From positions 620,001 to 684,000 of the forward strand of contig NZ_CP028908.1 in NCBI RefSeq assembly GCF_024181725.1: a stretch of 64,000 nucleotides of DNA, read 5' to 3'. A model generated the notes under the pieces. That model was given only the letters and a program-made list of their open reading frames with translations. It made no database searches and was not told where the DNA came from. This DNA is from Bradyrhizobium sp. WD16 (GTDB lineage Bacteria > Pseudomonadota > Alphaproteobacteria > Rhizobiales > Xanthobacteraceae). This document shows, in pieces, positions 35,481 to 44,058 of the stretch. Positions within the stretch are counted from its first letter, which is position 1. Every line of letters begins with the position of its first letter. The translations under genes and the position numbers were made by a program.

Positions 35481-35785
35481 CGCTTTGCGCTCAGCAATCC
35501 CGCCTTGGTGAGCGCGCCTTCTAAAAAATCGTTCTCCAGCGTCAGCTCCCCGATCTTGGCATGGAGCGACTTCACATCGATCGCGGGGATGGCCGGCGCT
35601 CCGCCTCCCGATCCGAAAACCTCAGACGCGCTGCCCTCGAGCTGCGATTTCCATGCGGTGATCTGATTGGGGTGAACGTCGAAATGCTCGGCCAGTTGGA
35701 CGATCGTCCGATCGCCCTTGATGGCGGCCAGAGCCACCTTCGCCTTGAAGGCCGGTGAGTGGTTCCGGCGGGGTCGTCTCTTCAT
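35477..35785 (-). CDS. IS3-family transposase OrfA
   Basis: The 102-residue DNA-binding subunit opens with RRNHSPAFKAKVALAAI and has a helix-turn-helix (IVQLAEHFDVHPNQITAWK). A coiled-coil segment with leucine spacing (SLHAKIGELTLENDFLEGAL) follows. It recognises the element ends and is fused to OrfB by frameshifting. Confidence 0.95.
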   Translation of the reverse strand: MKRRPRRNHSPAFKAKVALAAIKGDRTIVQLAEHFDVHPNQITAWKSQLEGSASEVFGSGGGAPAIPAIDVKSLHAKIGELTLENDFLEGALTKAGLLSAKR

Positions 35786-35871
35786 GGTCTCTCCTGTTCG
35801 CGGCGATTATCGCCGTTGTCAGGCAGAAATTCCACTTATCGTCCTGTCCAGATTTCCGGGACCAGCTCAGG

Positions 35872-36807
35872 TCACATTGAATTTCTCAATCTGGCGGGCG
35901 TGATTTGCTTATAACGCCTCATGGCGCTGGTGAGATGGCTTTGGCTGGAAAATCCGGTTTCATAGGCGATTTCGGAGATCGGAGAACTTGTTTTCATCAA
36001 CAGAATTTCCGCCTCCTGCAAGCGCAGGTTCAAGAGATATTGGTGAGGGCCGGCCCCAAACGTCTGGGTGAAGGCGCGCAGGAAGTGACTTTGTGAGAGA
36101 CCGGCCTGCTTGGCGAGGTCCGCGACAGAGATGCGCCGAGAAAGGTGCTCGCGCGTATATTCGATGATCCGCTTGGCTGTTGCGGGCGAAAGTCGCATTC
36201 TCGGCACCTGGGGAGCATGCGGCTTGACGCTGGAGTAGGTCCGGATGAGATGAACGCCCATGAGGGTGATCAAGGACTCGAGATAGAGCGCATTGACCGG
36301 ACTTCGGGCGAGTTCGGTACTCATTGCCCGCGCGATACGCAAAGCGTCCAGGTCCACATGATCAAACCTCGGCGGGCGGAGTTCCCAATCTGCGCCTTCG
36401 AGGTCCGCGGTCGCGAGTTCCGCATAGGCCTGTGGACTGAAGGCAACGGCAACATTCCTTTTGCAGGATTCCCAGCGAAGAAATCGATGGACGTTCTGCG
36501 GGTTGACGACGATCGTTCCGACCGAGGCATTGAACCTCTCGACGTGATCGCTTGCAAAGGCCGCCTGCATGTTCGGTGACGGCGCAAGCAGAATCGATGT
36601 GAACTCGACATTTGCGCGAAAATCCAACGATCCCGGGGCTCTCGAGGCATCGATGACGCCACCAAGCGGCGTTTCGAAGCGTCTGCCGACCGTCGCGGGA
36701 ATCGACGAAAAGAGGCCCCCCTCAAGTTCGGCGTCCAACTCGACCGTAATGTGCTCTTGCGCTTTGTTGAATTGCAGGTCTTTCGCAGAAACGAGCACCC
36801 CGGACAT
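35872..36807 (-). CDS. AraC-family transcriptional regulator
   Basis: The 311-residue regulator has an N-terminal cupin-like sensing region (about 1-200) and a C-terminal double HTH (about 205-305: RISVADLAKQAGLSQSHFLRAF, read as ISVADLAKQAGLSQ, and PISEIAYETGFSSQSHLTSA, read as EIAYETGFSSQ). The end YKQITPARLRNSM is normal for the family, so the insertion sequence 8 bp beyond the stop has probably not truncated it. It lacks an adjacent operon on its own strand. It might control the lower-G+C acyl module or an outside target. Confidence 0.9.
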   Translation of the reverse strand: MSGVLVSAKDLQFNKAQEHITVELDAELEGGLFSSIPATVGRRFETPLGGVIDASRAPGSLDFRANVEFTSILLAPSPNMQAAFASDHVERFNASVGTIVVNPQNVHRFLRWESCKRNVAVAFSPQAYAELATADLEGADWELRPPRFDHVDLDALRIARAMSTELARSPVNALYLESLITLMGVHLIRTYSSVKPHAPQVPRMRLSPATAKRIIEYTREHLSRRISVADLAKQAGLSQSHFLRAFTQTFGAGPHQYLLNLRLQEAEILLMKTSSPISEIAYETGFSSQSHLTSAMRRYKQITPARLRNSM

Positions 36808-36819
36808 TTCTCTCGCACC

Positions 36820-37386
36820 TTAATCCGAACATCCGTTGAAGCGACGACGATTTCGTGAATGCCCGCCCGGAATGAGCCGGGTAAGCAGGAGGTCACGGAT
36901 TGGGTCATCTGCCATTGGGGCAGCCGCGGTCGGACCACTCCGACGACTGCTGACTAACGCGAGACTCGCGCCCAGTACCGCGTTCGATGCACAGCCGGGT
37001 TTGCCCCACGCTCGCATCCAGCGCGCGTCCGGATCTCGTGCCGCGCCGGCGTCCGCCGCCCAGGCGCATTCGAACGCCGTTACGAGTCTCTGTCTCAACC
37101 GATCGTCCTGGACCAAGTCAGGGTCGGTCATGATCTCAAACATGAGATCCCGCTCGGCCGCCGAACGGCGCTTGGCCGAAATGTCCGCGGGCTCCAACAG
37201 CCTGTCGCCTTCACCTATGTCGTCAACCCGCCCCCACCTTCGCTGAGTTGATTTGCCGACGTATCGGCGCACGCGTTCAGCCTGCCCTTGCTGGAACCTG
37301 GCCACCGAATGGTTCGTCGTGCTGTAGTCGAACCCCTGTGCGGCAGAAACTATCGACGCCGCACTGTGTCGCTTCCCTTTGTTCAT
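36820..37386 (-). CDS. uncertain hypothetical protein
   Basis: This is a 188-codon frame with an Arg-rich N-terminal third and a helical middle (ERDLMFEIMTDPDLVQDDRLRQ, read as DLMFEIMTDPDLV and DRLRQRLVTAFE). I do not recognise it. The opposite strand is also open over part of the region. I saw no good ribosome site, so it may be a remnant. It ends 12 bp before the AraC gene start region. Confidence 0.3.
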   Translation of the reverse strand: MNKGKRHSAASIVSAAQGFDYSTTNHSVARFQQGQAERVRRYVGKSTQRRWGRVDDIGEGDRLLEPADISAKRRSAAERDLMFEIMTDPDLVQDDRLRQRLVTAFECAWAADAGAARDPDARWMRAWGKPGCASNAVLGASLALVSSRRSGPTAAAPMADDPIRDLLLTRLIPGGHSRNRRRFNGCSD

Positions 37387-37575
37387 AGGCTCCGGCGCTC
37401 TCCGCTGGTGCTCGACGAGCATAAGATCAAGCGATCACGGCGCTCTCACGGTTCGATGTTACAGTCGAAGACGGTGTGGTCAACTCTACAGCGAGTTCTT
37501 TTTTCTTCCCTAATTTTGTAATCTGATGGTTGTACGATTATGAGAAGCTCAATTCTTTCGGACGCGTCATTGACG

Positions 37576-38175
37576 ATTGCCTTGGTCTTCGCTGCGGAGG
37601 TTATGTGTTTTGGAATTCGCGTATTTCCGTGTCCGGAAGGCAAGCGCCCGTCTGGAGCTGCCGCTCGGTCAGCAGTCGCACGGAATGACCTTGCCCCTGG
37701 CCTTGTTCCAGTTTGAAGTTCGTTCGGGCCCAACGACAACGACCAGGACATGAAGCGCAGCCGCGTTTCAGAACAATTGCCTTGGTCTTCGCTGCGGAGG
37801 TTATGTGTTTTGGAATTCGCGTATTTCCGTGTCCGGAAGGCAAGCGCCCGTCTGGAGCTGCCGCTCGGTCAGCAGTCGCACGGGATGACCTTGCCCCCAG
37901 CCTTGTTCCAGTTTGAAGTTCGTTAGGGCCCAACGACAACGACCAGGACATGAAGCGCAGCCGCGTTTCAGAACGATTGCCTTGGTCTTCGCTGCGGAGG
38001 TTATGTGTTTTGGAATTCGCGTATTTCCGTGTCCGGAAGGCAAGCGCCCGTCTGGAGCTGCCGCTCGGTCAGCAGTCGCACGGGACGACCTTGCCCCTGG
38101 CCTTGTACCAGTTTGAAGTTCGTTCGGGCCCAACGACAACGACCAGGACAAGAAGCGCAGCCGCGTTTCAGAACA
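37576..38175 (+). repeat. three 200-bp direct tandem repeats
   Basis: There are three units, each beginning ATTGCCTTGGTCTTCGCTGC, at 37576, 37776 and 37976: an exact 200-bp period with a handful of substitutions. Each ends with the start of a transposase orfA (ATGAAGCGCAGCCGCGTTTC). The last unit has AAG in place of ATG there and runs on into the truncated orfA. So the left end of an IS3-type element has been triplicated without the rest of the element. Confidence 0.95.
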
Positions 38176-38290
38176 GCGGATCATCGGAGTCTTGAAGGAA
38201 CACGAGGCCGCGGTATCGGTCGCTGATCTGTGCCGCAATCATGGCGTGAGCAACACCAGAATCTACAAATGGAAGGCCAAGTGGCCCGGC
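38149..38290 (+). pseudogene. 5' fragment of an IS3-type transposase orfA
   Basis: The frame reads KKRSRVSEQRIIGVLKEHE, then VADLCRNHGVSNTRIYKWK, a Tnp_1 helix-turn-helix. It departs from the family after KAKWPG, and its start codon is changed to AAG. It is the right-hand flank of the triplicated 200-bp unit. Nothing of orfB follows; the gap to the LuxR gene (38291-38511) has no other gene. Confidence 0.75.
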
Positions 38291-38511
38291 GTGATCGGCA
38301 GCCAACAGCCCGCGCAGGATGCAACTCCTTCCCGGCCCCGCATGACACAGCGCCGGGACTTCGCGATCCGCCCCGCCCGCAACGTCGTGTCACAAGCAAA
38401 TATCAGTGCACGGGCCGATGATTTCCAAATGTTTCCGGTCGCCGATTTTGATATTCTCTCTGTGTAGTTGCATTGCGGGAGATGCGACGCGAAGGACTGA
38501 CGGGGCGCCGC

Positions 38512-39258
38512 ATGGGACCACCTCAATTCGACGAGATGCTCACGCAGTTGAGGCGAGCCAGCGACATGGCAGGCCTGTCGACCCTCCTTGCCGCCCTTCG
38601 CGACGAGACCGGCGTGGCCCATCTCGTCTATCACCTCCTTCACGCTCCGGGCGGCGCCGGGCCGAACCCTGTGCTGCTTTTCACCTGCGACGATGCCTGG
38701 GCGAAACGCTATATCGGGCAGGACCATCTTCAGGCCGACCCGGTGGTCGCCGCCGGCCGGCAGAGCTTCCTGCCGTTCGACTGGATGACGATCGACCATG
38801 CTTCACCGACTGCGAGGCAGTTCTTTGCCGCGGCGGAGAGCCACGGTGTCGGCCGGCACTGCTTCACCTTGCCGATCCGAGGGCCTTACGGCGAGCGCGC
38901 GCTCTTCACATTCACCTCGAACGAGACGGATCACCATTGGCACAGATGGCGGCATGTCCATCTTCGCGATTTCCATCTCGTCGCGCACTACCTGCATGAT
39001 CGGGTCATGCAGCTTGCCGGCCTGCGTCCCGGCCCGGCGATTCGTCCGCTGTCGCGCCGCGAGCAGCAATGCCTGCAGCTCCTCGCCGAGGGCCGGACAC
39101 CGCAGCAGGTCGCCGACGGCCTGGACTTGTCCGCCAGCGCGGTGCACCTCTATCTGCGTTCGGCGCGTCACAAGCTCAAATGCACGACCATCGAACAGGC
39201 GATCGGCAAGGCCGTCCGCCTCGAGCTGATTCCCGGCGGCGCCTTCGCCGACCGCTGA
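38512..39258 (+). CDS. LuxR-type regulator, no LuxI partner (solo)
   Basis: The 248-residue regulator has an autoinducer-binding domain (about 10-165) and a LuxR HTH (about 180-245: LSRREQQCLQLLAEGRTPQQVADGLDLS, read as LSRREQQCLQLLAEG). The ligand-pocket pattern W-x3-Y-x8-DP is present in AWAKRYIGQDHLQADPVV. Upstream in-frame starts exist at 38473 and later; I chose the ATG at 38512 as nearest to usual length. A His-rich patch (HHWHRWRHVHL) sits at the domain junction. No acyl-homoserine-lactone synthase gene occurs in the window. Confidence 0.85.
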   Translation: MGPPQFDEMLTQLRRASDMAGLSTLLAALRDETGVAHLVYHLLHAPGGAGPNPVLLFTCDDAWAKRYIGQDHLQADPVVAAGRQSFLPFDWMTIDHASPTARQFFAAAESHGVGRHCFTLPIRGPYGERALFTFTSNETDHHWHRWRHVHLRDFHLVAHYLHDRVMQLAGLRPGPAIRPLSRREQQCLQLLAEGRTPQQVADGLDLSASAVHLYLRSARHKLKCTTIEQAIGKAVRLELIPGGAFADR

Positions 39259-39400
39259 CGGAGAAGCTCCGCAACCTCGTATTTCCGCAGATTGCCGCCA
39301 TTGCTCCCATGCGGGATGATCCTGCGCCGTCGCCTCGGAGAAAGGCCCGTCGATCGCAATCCGCGGCTGATCCGCCGATCTCATCGACGCCGCACGCCCC

Positions 39401-39886
39401 TCACCGGATGACCAGGACATCCCCCGGTTGGACGCCATTCAGGACCTCGACTCCGTCCTCCGTCGTCGCTCCGAGCACGACAGGCTGATCGCGCTCCTGA
39501 CCCGATCGAGCGTCCCGTAGATGCACCATCGGCGACGCCGCGTCGCGAGTCGCCTCGACAGGCACGACGAGCGCTCCGGCGGCGTTCTTCGTGTCGATCG
39601 TCATGCGGGCCGACATGCCGAGGCGAATGAACGGATGCCGTGCGGCCTGGTCGCCGGAAAACGCGGCCCGGACGTCGAAGGACGGAACGCGCGCGTTTTG
39701 ATCTTCGTAGGCCTCGGCGCGCTGACGCTGATCACCTGACCGCCGATCGGGGCGCCCGGAAACGCGTCGCTGGTGATCGAGACGGTTTGCCCGACGCGGA
39801 TGTGGTTGACATCCACCGCGTCGGCCTTGCCGGCGACCACGAAGGTGGCGGTATCCGCAATCGTGAACAGCGGCTGCCCCCTGGTG
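39401..39886 (-). pseudogene. RND efflux periplasmic adaptor remnant
   Basis: The C-terminal part of an HlyD/AcrA-like membrane-fusion protein is recognisable. QPLFTIADTATFVVAGKAD and HIRVGQTVSI are in one frame; FDVRAAFSGDQ, LGMSARMTID and VEVLNGVQPGDVLVIR are in another. The frame changes near 39720. The N-terminal half is missing because the sequence switches at about 39886 to a piece of glutathione S-transferase gene on the opposite strand. It is clearly dead. Confidence 0.82.
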
Positions 39887-40104
39887 ACGGTCCTGCGCTG
39901 GATGAAGGGATTCTCGATCGATATCGCGCACTGGCCGACGAGCGCTGCCTTCATGGAACGTGTCGGCGAGCGGCCCGCGGTGAAAGCGGCCCTGGCGGCG
40001 GAAGCCATGGCCCCGTCGCCGTGACGACGACGCGACCACGCCGATTGGCGCGGCATCGTGTGCGGCCATCGCCGCTTGAAGCATTGACGACGACGGAGAG
40101 CGGG
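39887..40104 (+). pseudogene. duplicated 3' end of the glutathione S-transferase gene
   Basis: From ACGGTCCTGCGCTGGATGAA to ACGACGGAGAGCGGG this segment matches the last 45 or so codons and about 80 bp of downstream DNA of the gst gene at 51593-52207. It shows scattered substitutions and a small deletion after the stop. It has no start and cannot encode the enzyme. Confidence 0.9.
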
Positions 40105-40164
40105 CGCGTGGGCAAACGAGACGCGTGCGTGCTCGCGGTGAGTTGGCCCGGGCGCTGATCCGTC

Positions 40165-40390
40165 TTCTGCTGTCGTCGCCCGCGCAGGCGGGCGATCCAG
40201 TACTCCGTGTCGGTGAGAAGGGGCACGGCGACCGATGCCTTCCTATATCCAGCGGCCCGGCGTACTGGGCCCCCCGGACAAGCCGGGGGGCGACAGCAGA
40301 ATGTGCCGATGGCCTGTGCGCCACCTGCTCTTCTGACGAAATCTGCGAGCCGGCTGCGGATCAGATGTGTGTATCTCGTAGGGCTCGACC
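40165..40390 (-). repeat. composite 225-bp dispersed repeat, copy 2 (inverted)
   Basis: This is the reverse complement of 24604-24830. CGTACTGGGCCCCCCGGACA, GGCGACAGCAGAATGTGCCG and CTGCGGATCAGATGTGTG match in order, with more divergence in the stretch nearest 40220. Confidence 0.85.
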
Positions 40391-40471
40391 GGACGATCCA
40401 GTACGCCGTGTCGCCCGTTGCTGCGGGACAGCGGTGGTCGCGGAGGCCTGCGCGCTTTCGAACCGCTCTGG

Positions 40472-40508
40472 GATACTGGGTCGCCCGCTTGCGCGGGCGA
40501 TGACGGAG
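40472..40508. repeat. small intergenic palindrome (TACTGGGTCGCCCGC type)
   Basis: The hairpin has arms TCGCCCGC/GCGGGCGA around TTGC, followed by TGACGG. It belongs to the same family as 24163-24200. Confidence 0.8.
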
Positions 40509-40779
40509 AATGCCGCCAGCACGGCTGCCAACACCCGCACGGCTATCGCCGCCTGCGAAAGCTGGCGGCCGGATACGCCGCCGTTCCACAGCAATCACAA
40601 CTGCAAATACATCATTCCGATAAATACATCAGATCACCACGATCAATTTTACGAATGGCATGAGTCGGGGAATTATTTCGCCATTCCGACGGTCGACGCG
40701 CGTCGGCAACAAAGAATGAACTTGGGGATGACGCCCGCGACCTCGCTTGCGAGGACGATCGCGCGTGGGAGGGGGAACT

Positions 40780-41757
40780 ATGAAGCGAATACTGAGGCTT
40801 TCCGCAACGATGCTCCTGGCTGGTACGGCCGGCGCAGCACTGGCTGCAGAGAACGGCGCGACCAACTATCCGGCCGGTTCACCAGGCATTTTCGTTGGTA
40901 CGTTTCCGCCGATCCCGGGTCTCTTTGCGATCAGCCAGACCAGCTACACGAGCGCGAACGGTCTCTATGACGGAAACGGCAACAGGTTGCCCAGCCCATT
41001 CCGACTCTCGTCGGTGTCGGAAACGGTCAGGTTTCTCGCCAGCTATCCCGGTGAGTTCTTCGGCGCCCATGTCTATTCCCAGCTCGTTGTGCCGGTCGTG
41101 CACATCGACAATTCGAACGCGGGGGGCACGTTCCAGGCCGACGGGTTTGCGAACCTGACAATCTCGCCGGTGATCCTGAACTGGGCGCTGTCGCCGCTGC
41201 AGAGCGTCACCCTCGGGCTCGATATCATGCCGAACACCGGCACCTACTCCCCCAGCAAGCCCCTCAATGTCGGCACCAACTACACCACCATCTCGCCGGT
41301 GTTCTCGTATCGTTACTCGGACCCCAGGGGGGTCGAATTCGCGGTCTCGCCACGGTTGCTGCTCAACACGACCAACACTGATTCCGTCAACGCGTTGACG
41401 CAGACGCTGCAGCAGTACCGAAGCGGCGACGCTTTGGCGGTCGACTTCACCGCGGGCTACAATATCGGTCCCTGGAAACTGGGTGCTGTCGGCGGCTACG
41501 TCCAGCAATATGCGGACGATACCGTGAACGGGATCAAGGCCTTCAATGCCGCAGGCATTCAGGACGGCAATCGTCTTCGGGCGCTGAATTTCGGCCCCTC
41601 GGTCACCTACAACGCAGGTCCCGTGCAGATCAACCTGAACTACCAGCATACGTTCTACGTGGAGAACGGCACCAAGGCCGACACCGTCTGGGCCAACGTG
41701 GCTTTCCCGATCTGGGTGCCTGCGCCGCCTCCGGGTACGGGGCCGGGCAAGCACTGA
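40780..41757 (+). CDS. outer-membrane channel, MetA-pathway/SphA-like
   Basis: This 325-residue beta-barrel protein has a signal peptide at 1-22 (ending ALAAEN). The repeated amphipathic strands with tyrosines (SPVFSYRYSDPRG, LNLNYQHTF-like INLNYQHTFYVEN) match the family of putative outer-membrane channels annotated with phenol and other aromatic degradation clusters. The ATG at 40780 follows GGGAGGGGG. It lies directly before the LysR-controlled catabolic cluster and probably lets its hydrophobic substrate cross the outer membrane. Confidence 0.85.
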   Translation: MKRILRLSATMLLAGTAGAALAAENGATNYPAGSPGIFVGTFPPIPGLFAISQTSYTSANGLYDGNGNRLPSPFRLSSVSETVRFLASYPGEFFGAHVYSQLVVPVVHIDNSNAGGTFQADGFANLTISPVILNWALSPLQSVTLGLDIMPNTGTYSPSKPLNVGTNYTTISPVFSYRYSDPRGVEFAVSPRLLLNTTNTDSVNALTQTLQQYRSGDALAVDFTAGYNIGPWKLGAVGGYVQQYADDTVNGIKAFNAAGIQDGNRLRALNFGPSVTYNAGPVQINLNYQHTFYVENGTKADTVWANVAFPIWVPAPPPGTGPGKH

Positions 41758-41789
41758 CCAAAGATTGCCCGCGAACGGAAGATCGACAG

Positions 41790-41815
41790 CGAGCCGGCGC
41801 AATTGCGCCGGCTCG
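41790..41815. terminator. bidirectional terminator palindrome
   Basis: A perfect 26-bp palindrome (half site CGAGCCGGCGCAA) stands between the convergent ends of the channel gene (41757) and the LysR gene (41828). Flanking T/A tracts are poor, so it may act with Rho. Confidence 0.6.
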
Positions 41816-41827
41816 TTGCGTATCCAT

Positions 41828-42736
41828 TTAGCGCAGGTCGAGAGCGGCTGCACGCATGGTGTCGCGCAACCAGATCAGGCCGGCGTCGTTCGAGCGGTAG
41901 CGGTGCCACTGGACGCATTGCTGCATGATCGGCAGCGAGACCGGCAGCTCGATGATGCGGATCGGGAGGCTTCGCTGCGCTCGTTTTGCGAGCCTGCGGT
42001 GCAAGGTGGCGATGCGGTTGGTTCCCGCCACCAGATGCGGAATGGCGGTGAAGGCGTAGGTCGAGATCGCCTCGTTGCGCGTCACGCCGGCCTGTTCCAG
42101 GTGGCGCGTCGCGAGCGATTGAGCCGCGATCGCCGGCCGCATCATCACATGGGACGCCTTGGCGTAATCGCTGCGCGAAAGTTTTCCCCTCGCGAACTTG
42201 CCCTTGCTCCAGGCGATGACGCAAAAGTCCTCCTCGAGGATGATCTCCGAAGGGTGAAGTTTCGAGCTGAATTCCCGCGGGATGATGAGCAGGTCGACGT
42301 CACCGCGTTCCAGCGCTCGTTCCGGCGCCTGGACCTGCTGGAGGAAGTCGAAGCGAATGCCGGGAGCCGCCGCTTCGCAGCGCGCCAGCAGCGCCGGGAT
42401 CAGGGTCGCCAAAGTATAGTCGGACGCGAGGATCTTGAAGCAGCGGTCGGATTGAGCCGGATCGAATTCCGACGTCGAGGCGATCGTCCAGTCGACCCGG
42501 ACCAGCAGGTCCCTGATGGAGTCCTTGAGCGCCTCGGCGCGGGGGGTGAGCTCCATCTTGCGGCCGATCTTCACCAGAAGCTCGTCATCGAAGTAGTTGC
42601 GCAGCCGAAGCAGCGCGTTGCTCATCGCGGACTGCGTCACGTTCATGCGCGCCGCCGCGCCGCTGACGCTGCGCAGGTGCAGCAGATGATCGAGGGCGAC
42701 CAGAAGGTTGAGATCGAACTTGTTGTTGAAGCGCAT
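41828..42736 (-). CDS. LysR-type regulator of the catabolic cluster (NodD-like)
   Basis: The 302-residue regulator has an N-terminal winged HTH (DLNLLVALDHLLHLRSVSGAAARMNVTQSAMSNALLRLR, in part: VSGAAARMNVTQSAMSNAL) and a two-lobe effector domain. The NLLVALD opening and the QSAMS block are of the NodD/NahR type, whose ligands are often aromatic. It is transcribed away from the hydrolase operon. A perfect T-N11-A palindrome sits in the 141-bp gap. The ATG at 42736 is well placed for the family. Confidence 0.92.
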   Translation of the reverse strand: MRFNNKFDLNLLVALDHLLHLRSVSGAAARMNVTQSAMSNALLRLRNYFDDELLVKIGRKMELTPRAEALKDSIRDLLVRVDWTIASTSEFDPAQSDRCFKILASDYTLATLIPALLARCEAAAPGIRFDFLQQVQAPERALERGDVDLLIIPREFSSKLHPSEIILEEDFCVIAWSKGKFARGKLSRSDYAKASHVMMRPAIAAQSLATRHLEQAGVTRNEAISTYAFTAIPHLVAGTNRIATLHRRLAKRAQRSLPIRIIELPVSLPIMQQCVQWHRYRSNDAGLIWLRDTMRAAALDLR

Positions 42737-42766
42737 CGCGAGGTTGTCCGATGATGCATTTACCAA

Positions 42767-42787
42767 ATCAATATTACGGATGTTGAT
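42767..42787. promoter_or_regulatory. LysR-type operator
   Basis: ATCAA-N11-TTGAT is a perfect inverted repeat with the T-N11-A core of LysR binding sites. It sits 31 bp before the LysR start and 91 bp before the hydrolase start. This position suits repression of the regulator and activation of the operon. Confidence 0.72.
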
Positions 42788-42877
42788 AATCAATTTTCCG
42801 GAAGCTTGAAAGGGCGCTACCTCAGCGTCGGGAAGAACGTCCAGGGGCGCGCGACTCCGTTTCGCGCGTGAGTATCC

Positions 42878-44035
42878 ATGTTCAGGTATTTTCCGACGAA
42901 TTATGTCTGGAACCTCTCGGTCGACCTTGCGATCGAGATGGGGGCCAGGATCGGCGAGATCGAGGAAATGTGCGCGCCGCTGCAGGAGGCCGCGCGCCAG
43001 CCCGATGCCGCCGGCACGCAGGCCTTCCGCGAGACCTGGTCGCGCATGGCAGGCAAGCTCTGTGGTCTCGCTGCCGAGGATGAGGCGAGCGGACGCTTGC
43101 TCTCCGCGGGCGAGAAGTATGGCCGTGCCGCCACCTATCTGATCACCTGCGAACGGCTGCAGGCCCACGGTGCGCCGGGCCGCCTTGAACTGTACCGCCG
43201 CTTTCTCGACGTGTTCGCCAAGGGTATCTCCCTGGCGAGGGAGAATTGCGAGCGTGTCGAAATCCCCTATGAGAGCGCCCACATTGCCGGTCTTCTCGTG
43301 CGAGCCGATGGGGTGGACGGTCCGGCTCCGCTCCTGGTGCAGGTCAACGGGCTCGATTCGACCAAGGAGATGAAGTACCGCGTCGGGTTGCCGGCCTGGC
43401 TCGCCAGGCGCGGCGTTTCCTCGCTCGTCATCGACCAACCGGGATCGGGCGAGGCGTTGCGGCTGCACGGCCTGACGGCCCGTTACGACAGCGAGCACTG
43501 GGCGAGCCGCGTCGTCGACTGGCTCGAGACGCGGGCCGAGGTCGATCCGAAGCGGATCGGATTGGAGGGCGTTTCGCTCGGCGGCTACTATTGCCCGCGC
43601 GCCGTCGCCTTCGAGCCGCGCTTCGCCTGCGGTGTCGCCTGGGGCGCCAATCATGACTGGCGCGATGTCCAGAAGAAGCGGCTGCAGAAGGAAGGCAGCC
43701 TCCCCGTCCCGCATTATTGGGACCATGTCCGCTGGGTCTGGGGCGCCAGGGACCAGGACGATTTCGTTCGGATCGCCGAAAAGGTTCATCTCGACGGCAT
43801 CCTCGACCGCATCAGGGTGCCGTTCCTCGTGACTCATGGCGAAAAGGACTCGCAAATTCCTCTGCATTGGGCGCAGCGCACCTACGAGCAGCTCGTGAAC
43901 AGTCCCAGGCGCGAGCTCAAAGTCTTCACCGACCGCGAGGGCGGCGCGCAGCATGCGAGCTTCGACAACAGCATCAATGCGGGTCAGTACATCGCCGATT
44001 GGGTGGCCGAGACGTTGGGTGGTCGCACCAGTTGA
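42878..44035 (+). CDS. alpha/beta hydrolase (FrsA/dihydropseudooxynicotine-hydrolase-like)
   Basis: The 385-residue hydrolase has a helical N-terminal cap of about 130 residues. The core has an oxyanion region (VQVNGLDSTKEM), the nucleophile elbow GVSLGGYYC, an acid in VTHGEKDSQIP and a C-terminal His in GGAQHASFD. This architecture occurs in C-C bond hydrolases acting on ring-cleavage or diketone intermediates, such as the dihydropseudooxynicotine hydrolases. It is the first gene of the operon and is likely to act on a product of the ring-opening step. The exact substrate is not predictable from the sequence. Confidence 0.85.
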   Translation: MFRYFPTNYVWNLSVDLAIEMGARIGEIEEMCAPLQEAARQPDAAGTQAFRETWSRMAGKLCGLAAEDEASGRLLSAGEKYGRAATYLITCERLQAHGAPGRLELYRRFLDVFAKGISLARENCERVEIPYESAHIAGLLVRADGVDGPAPLLVQVNGLDSTKEMKYRVGLPAWLARRGVSSLVIDQPGSGEALRLHGLTARYDSEHWASRVVDWLETRAEVDPKRIGLEGVSLGGYYCPRAVAFEPRFACGVAWGANHDWRDVQKKRLQKEGSLPVPHYWDHVRWVWGARDQDDFVRIAEKVHLDGILDRIRVPFLVTHGEKDSQIPLHWAQRTYEQLVNSPRRELKVFTDREGGAQHASFDNSINAGQYIADWVAETLGGRTS

Positions 44036-44058
44036 AAAGCCGAGTTGCGGAGAGACGA

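Larger units (their letters stand above)
34597..35864 (-). mobile_element. IS3-family insertion sequence
   Basis: The element is 1268 bp. The ends are inverted repeats: TGGTCCCGG...CGATAAGTGGA on the left and its complement TCCACTTATCG...CCGGGACCA on the right, imperfect in the middle. It carries orfA and orfB with a 4-bp overlap. I could not find a clear target duplication. The right end stops 8 bp short of the AraC gene stop codon. Confidence 0.9.
40105..40779. other. 675-bp repeat-rich intergenic region
   Basis: It contains the second copy of the composite repeat (40165-40390) and a TACTGGGTCGCCCGC palindrome (40472-40508). It also has an A+T-rich stretch (about 40590-40690) that probably holds the promoter of the outer-membrane channel gene. 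No protein gene is convincing. Confidence 0.55.

Noticed and set aside
34597-35864. Target-site duplication of the IS3 element
   Set aside because: Flanks TTGAGG and GCTCAGG do not form a convincing direct repeat of 3-5 bp, so no duplication is claimed.
37576-38175. CRISPR-like array
   Set aside because: The 200-bp units are contiguous with no unique spacers, and each contains a transposase start; there are no cas genes.
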